The position numbers were made by a program, and so were the translations under genes. This document shows positions 6,031 through 8,416 of a stretch of 8,416 nt of DNA, piece by piece. The first letter of the stretch is position 1. Every line of letters starts with the position of its first letter. The notes beneath the pieces are model-generated. The model did not search any database. It worked only from the letters and a program-made list of their open reading frames with translations, and had not been told where the DNA came from. The DNA is from Opitutales bacterium (GTDB lineage: Bacteria; Verrucomicrobiota; Verrucomicrobiia; Opitutales; Opitutaceae), in the NCBI GenBank assembly GCA_021772595.1, contig JAJFLS010000657.1, positions 1 through 8,416 on the forward strand, in the 5' to 3' direction.

Positions 6031-6957
6031 ATGGGGAATGAAATTTTAGTTATCGGCAGCGCGAATGTCGATTTGGTAGTAAAACTTGATAAGATTCCCA
6101 AGCCTGGAGAGACTATCGGGGATGGACGGTTTCATCAATTTTGCGGGGGAAAAGGAGCCAATCAGGCGGTAGCGGCAGCAAGGTCAGGTCAAGATGTTGT
6201 ATTCGTCGGTTTGGTTGGAGATGACGCTTATGGAGAGGCTGTCATAGAAAATCTGAAAGCCGCATCTATCGATACCCAGTACCTTCATAAGGAGAAGACG
6301 TCCCACACTGGCATAGCTCTCATTTCAGTGAGTAGTAGCGGTGAAAATGCTATCTCGATTGCGCCCGGCGTAAATAAGCAACTTGGAGTTAACCGTATTG
6401 ATCCTTTGGAGTCGGTGATAGCTTCGTCTGCTTTAGTTCTGCTGCAGCTGGAAATTCCTTTTGAGACCAGCGCTCACGTTATAAAACTAGCGGCCCAACT
6501 AGGCACGCGTGTCATGCTGAATCCGGCTCCGTCCCAACAAAGGGCCACGGAGCTTATTGGGTCTGTTGATCTGTTGGTAGTGAATGAACACGAAGCCTGT
6601 GATATTTCTGGATTGCCGACCGGGACGGATGCCGAAATCGAATTGGCCGCCGAATGGCTATTTGATAAAGGCGCAAAACATGTCATCATAACTCTTGGCA
6701 GCAGGGGAGTCTTTCTTAAAGGCGAATTCCATAAAAAGTTTCTGTCTACATTCAAAGTAGAGCCGGTGGATACGACCGGCGCAGGGGATGCGTTCTGCGG
6801 AACCTTGGCTTCTGAGTTTTCTAGAACCGATTCTATCGAAGCGGCGCTCAAGTACGCATTGGCCGCTTCCGCCATAAGTGTGACTCGTCTAGGCGCGCAG
6901 GAGGCGGTGCCTACTCGTAAAGAAGTGGAAATTTTATTGTCTGAGCATTCGGGTTAA
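6031..6957 (+). CDS. rbsK: Ribokinase (PfkB family)
   Basis: Phosphorylates ribose to ribose-5-phosphate with ATP in the cytoplasm. The 308 residues match the family's usual length. Diagnostic segments in order: GSANVDLV (9-16), substrate-binding GGKGANQAVAAARSG (39-53), NPAPSQQ (164-170), VNEHEA (184-189, Mg/phosphate site), ITLGSRGVF (220-228) and DTTGAGDAFCGTLA (247-260) with catalytic D253 in the GAGD anion hole. The GGKGANQA and VNExEA forms point to ribokinase rather than fructokinase or adenosine kinase. The ATG at 6031 is the only reasonable start because an in-frame TAA lies at 6025-6027; there is no Shine-Dalgarno. It is followed after 29 bp by a nucleoside transporter and then a nucleoside hydrolase, so its ribose most likely comes from nucleosides, not from an Rbs ABC transporter. 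Confidence 0.95.
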   Translation: MGNEILVIGSANVDLVVKLDKIPKPGETIGDGRFHQFCGGKGANQAVAAARSGQDVVFVGLVGDDAYGEAVIENLKAASIDTQYLHKEKTSHTGIALISVSSSGENAISIAPGVNKQLGVNRIDPLESVIASSALVLLQLEIPFETSAHVIKLAAQLGTRVMLNPAPSQQRATELIGSVDLLVVNEHEACDISGLPTGTDAEIELAAEWLFDKGAKHVIITLGSRGVFLKGEFHKKFLSTFKVEPVDTTGAGDAFCGTLASEFSRTDSIEAALKYALAASAISVTRLGAQEAVPTRKEVEILLSEHSG

Positions 6958-6986
6958 TTCAATACGAACGACAACACAGCACACAT

Positions 6987-8273
6987 ATGGACTATTTAAG
7001 AGGACTCGTTGGAGTTGCGGTATTGATTGGAATTGCTTGGTTGTTTTCCCGAAACCGGAAAGGGATTAATTGGCGGTTAGTGGGAGGCGGATTGATCGTT
7101 CATTTACTGCTAGGCATCATTATTATTAAGGTTCAGTTCGTTAATAGCATCTTCTCTTGGTTGAGTGGAACCTTTGTGAAAGTGCTGAGCTTTTCTGAAG
7201 TAGGCACCGATTTTATTTTGGGAAAGCTCGGCCACAATCCTGAGTGGGGATTCGTATTCGCGTTTCACGTACTTCCGGCAATCGTATTTTTCGCGGCGCT
7301 TTCCGGGCTCCTGTATCATATGGGTATTTTGCAATTTGTAGTGAAGTTAATCGCTCGTTGTTTTTCGAAGGCGATGCAATTGTCGGGAGCGGAATCCTTT
7401 TCCATGGCGGGCAACATCTTTATGGGCCAAACGGAGGCTCCGCTTTTGGTAAAGCCCTTCATCGCAAAAATGACCCGTTCGGAACTGATGTGCCTGATGA
7501 CCGGTGGTATGGCCACAATATCCGGCGGTGTTTTAGCTGGATACGTAGCGTTTTTGGGAGGTGACGATATCGCCGAAAGAACACGGTTTGCGACCTACTT
7601 GTTAAGCGCGTCGTTTATGAACGCGCCTGCAGCTATCATTATGGCCAAAATCATGATACCTGAGGCCGAAGGTCAACTCGTAGAAAAGAAATTCGATGTA
7701 GTAGAAGAGCATAGGGCAGCCAATTTCATTGATGCGATTGCCCGAGGGACCAGTGACGGAATCAACATGGTAATAAAGATCGCGGGCATGATTGTGGTAT
7801 TCATTTCTCTGATCGCAATGCTCAACTATTTTCTTGGATTTATTGGCGGATTTACAGGTTTGAATGAAATTGTATTTTCGTCGAGCAGCGGCGTTTATGA
7901 AAAGCTCTCTATGGAGTTTTTGTTAGGCCAGTGCTTCAGGTTGGTGGCCCTTGTAATTGGAGTTAGTTGGGCCGATTCACTTCAAGTGGGAAGTCTGTTG
8001 GGGCAAAAACTGGTATTAAACGAATTCATCGCCTACGTAAGCCTGGCTGAAATTAAAGAGAATTTGTCGATTAGCGAGCGCTCCATTGTAATCTCGACAT
8101 ATGCATTATGCGGTTTTGCAAATTTCGGTTCGATCGCTATTCAAATTGGAGGAATTGGAAGTCTGGTTCCTGAGCAGCAGGAAAACCTTTCCAGGCTTGG
8201 TTTCAAAGCCTTAATCGCCGCAACTCTCGCTACCTTGGTTACCGCGAATACGGCCGGAATTTTATTGGGTTAA
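6987..8273 (+). CDS. nupC: Concentrative nucleoside transporter (CNT/NupC family)
   Basis: An inner-membrane protein of 428 residues that imports nucleosides coupled to Na+ or H+. Strongly hydrophobic segments lie near 1-20, 31-50, 87-112, 168-190, 203-222, 260-288, 312-330, 366-392 and 405-427. Nucleoside-binding motifs are present: GQTEAP (147-152), which contacts the base; NEF (345-347, E346); and GFANFGS (376-382), where N379 and S382 fit the ribose-contacting Asn and Ser of Vibrio CNT (N368, S371 by motif alignment). GISWAD-like GVSWAD (325-330) and GGIGSLVPEQ (388-397) are also typical. Purine or pyrimidine preference and the coupling ion cannot be read with confidence. It starts 29 bp after ribokinase and ends 25 bp before the nucleoside hydrolase, forming one operon. 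Confidence 0.95.
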   Translation: MDYLRGLVGVAVLIGIAWLFSRNRKGINWRLVGGGLIVHLLLGIIIIKVQFVNSIFSWLSGTFVKVLSFSEVGTDFILGKLGHNPEWGFVFAFHVLPAIVFFAALSGLLYHMGILQFVVKLIARCFSKAMQLSGAESFSMAGNIFMGQTEAPLLVKPFIAKMTRSELMCLMTGGMATISGGVLAGYVAFLGGDDIAERTRFATYLLSASFMNAPAAIIMAKIMIPEAEGQLVEKKFDVVEEHRAANFIDAIARGTSDGINMVIKIAGMIVVFISLIAMLNYFLGFIGGFTGLNEIVFSSSSGVYEKLSMEFLLGQCFRLVALVIGVSWADSLQVGSLLGQKLVLNEFIAYVSLAEIKENLSISERSIVISTYALCGFANFGSIAIQIGGIGSLVPEQQENLSRLGFKALIAATLATLVTANTAGILLG

Positions 8274-8298
8274 ACACAAGTGTGAATAGTTAAAATCC

Positions 8299-8416
8299 AT
8301 GAAAGTTATTATTGATACCGATCCGGGAAATGATGATGCCATAGCAATTTTGTTGGCCATCGCATCACCGGAAATTGAGCTATTGGGCTTATCGGCGGTG
8401 GCTGGAAATGTTCCTG
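8299..8416 (+). CDS. Inosine/uridine-preferring nucleoside hydrolase, N-terminal part
   Basis: The first 39 codons of a gene that continues beyond the window. The enzyme cleaves the N-glycosidic bond of ribonucleosides to give a free base and ribose in the cytoplasm. The start MKVIIDTDPGNDDA carries the family's calcium-binding DxDPGxDD signature: D8, D12 and D13 correspond to D10, D14 and D15 of the Crithidia enzyme. It is followed by ILLAIASPEIELLGL and AGN, again as in that family. ATG at 8299 is chosen because the signature begins four to five residues in, as is usual. It lies 25 bp after the transporter stop with no strong Shine-Dalgarno. It supplies the ribose that the ribokinase in the same operon phosphorylates. 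Whether it is of the RihA, RihB or RihC type cannot be decided from this fragment. Confidence 0.93.
   Translation, partial: MKVIIDTDPGNDDAIAILLAIASPEIELLGLSAVAGNVP

Noticed and set aside
6474..6875. 133-codon minus-strand frame opposite ribokinase
   Set aside because: It is antisense to highly conserved ribokinase motifs and its Ser/Pro/Asn-rich translation has no domain features.
1..8416. CRISPR array, tRNA, rRNA, insertion sequence or phage genes
   Set aside because: No regularly spaced direct repeats with spacers, no tRNA-like cloverleaf, no ribosomal sequence and no transposase or integrase motif were seen on reading both strands.

Overview
The window most likely comes from a marine or polysaccharide-degrading member of the Verrucomicrobiota (Opitutae/Puniceicoccales-like). 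This assignment is an inference. It rests on two secreted S1 sulfatases flanking a sialidase-fold lipoprotein, a DUF6090-type membrane protein, roughly even GC content, short hairpin-forming intergenic repeats, and the near absence of Shine-Dalgarno sequences. A planctomycete, lentisphaeral or Bacteroidota source is not excluded, and no ribosomal RNA or other marker gene is present to settle it.

Layout: (1) Positions 1-163 hold the probable C-terminal end of a + strand gene of unknown function. (2) Positions 330-1109 (-) encode a DUF6090-like single-pass membrane protein. (3) The gap 1110-1375 carries a 3 x 7 bp tandem repeat and a REP-like palindrome just downstream of the next gene. (4) Positions 1376-5804 (-) form a three-gene glycan-degradation cluster, transcribed as sulfatase (CSAAR type), sialidase-like BNR/Asp-box lipoprotein, sulfatase (CTPTR type). 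The last two genes are separated by one base. The first two are separated by 204 bp holding a symmetric inverted repeat built from CAGAT/ATCTG units. (5) Positions 5805-6030 are a divergent intergenic region with a perfect CGTTTG-N4-CAAACG inverted repeat. (6) Positions 6031-8416 (+) carry a ribonucleoside salvage operon: ribokinase, concentrative nucleoside transporter (CNT/NupC) and the start of an inosine/uridine-preferring nucleoside hydrolase, which runs off the window.

How the parts work together: the minus-strand cluster encodes exported enzymes that would strip sulfate esters and hydrolyse a terminal sugar from a sulfated glycan outside the cytoplasm. The plus-strand operon is a complete cytoplasmic route: CNT imports a nucleoside, the hydrolase splits it into base and ribose, and ribokinase makes ribose-5-phosphate. 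The two operons are divergent and may share control through the 226 bp between them, but nothing else links them. No sulfatase-maturating enzyme, regulator, SusC/D pair, tRNA, rRNA, CRISPR array or transposase is visible. I see no clear new multi-gene system. The least explained items are the CAGAT/ATCTG inverted repeat and the sialidase-fold protein with no recognisable FRIP arginine.
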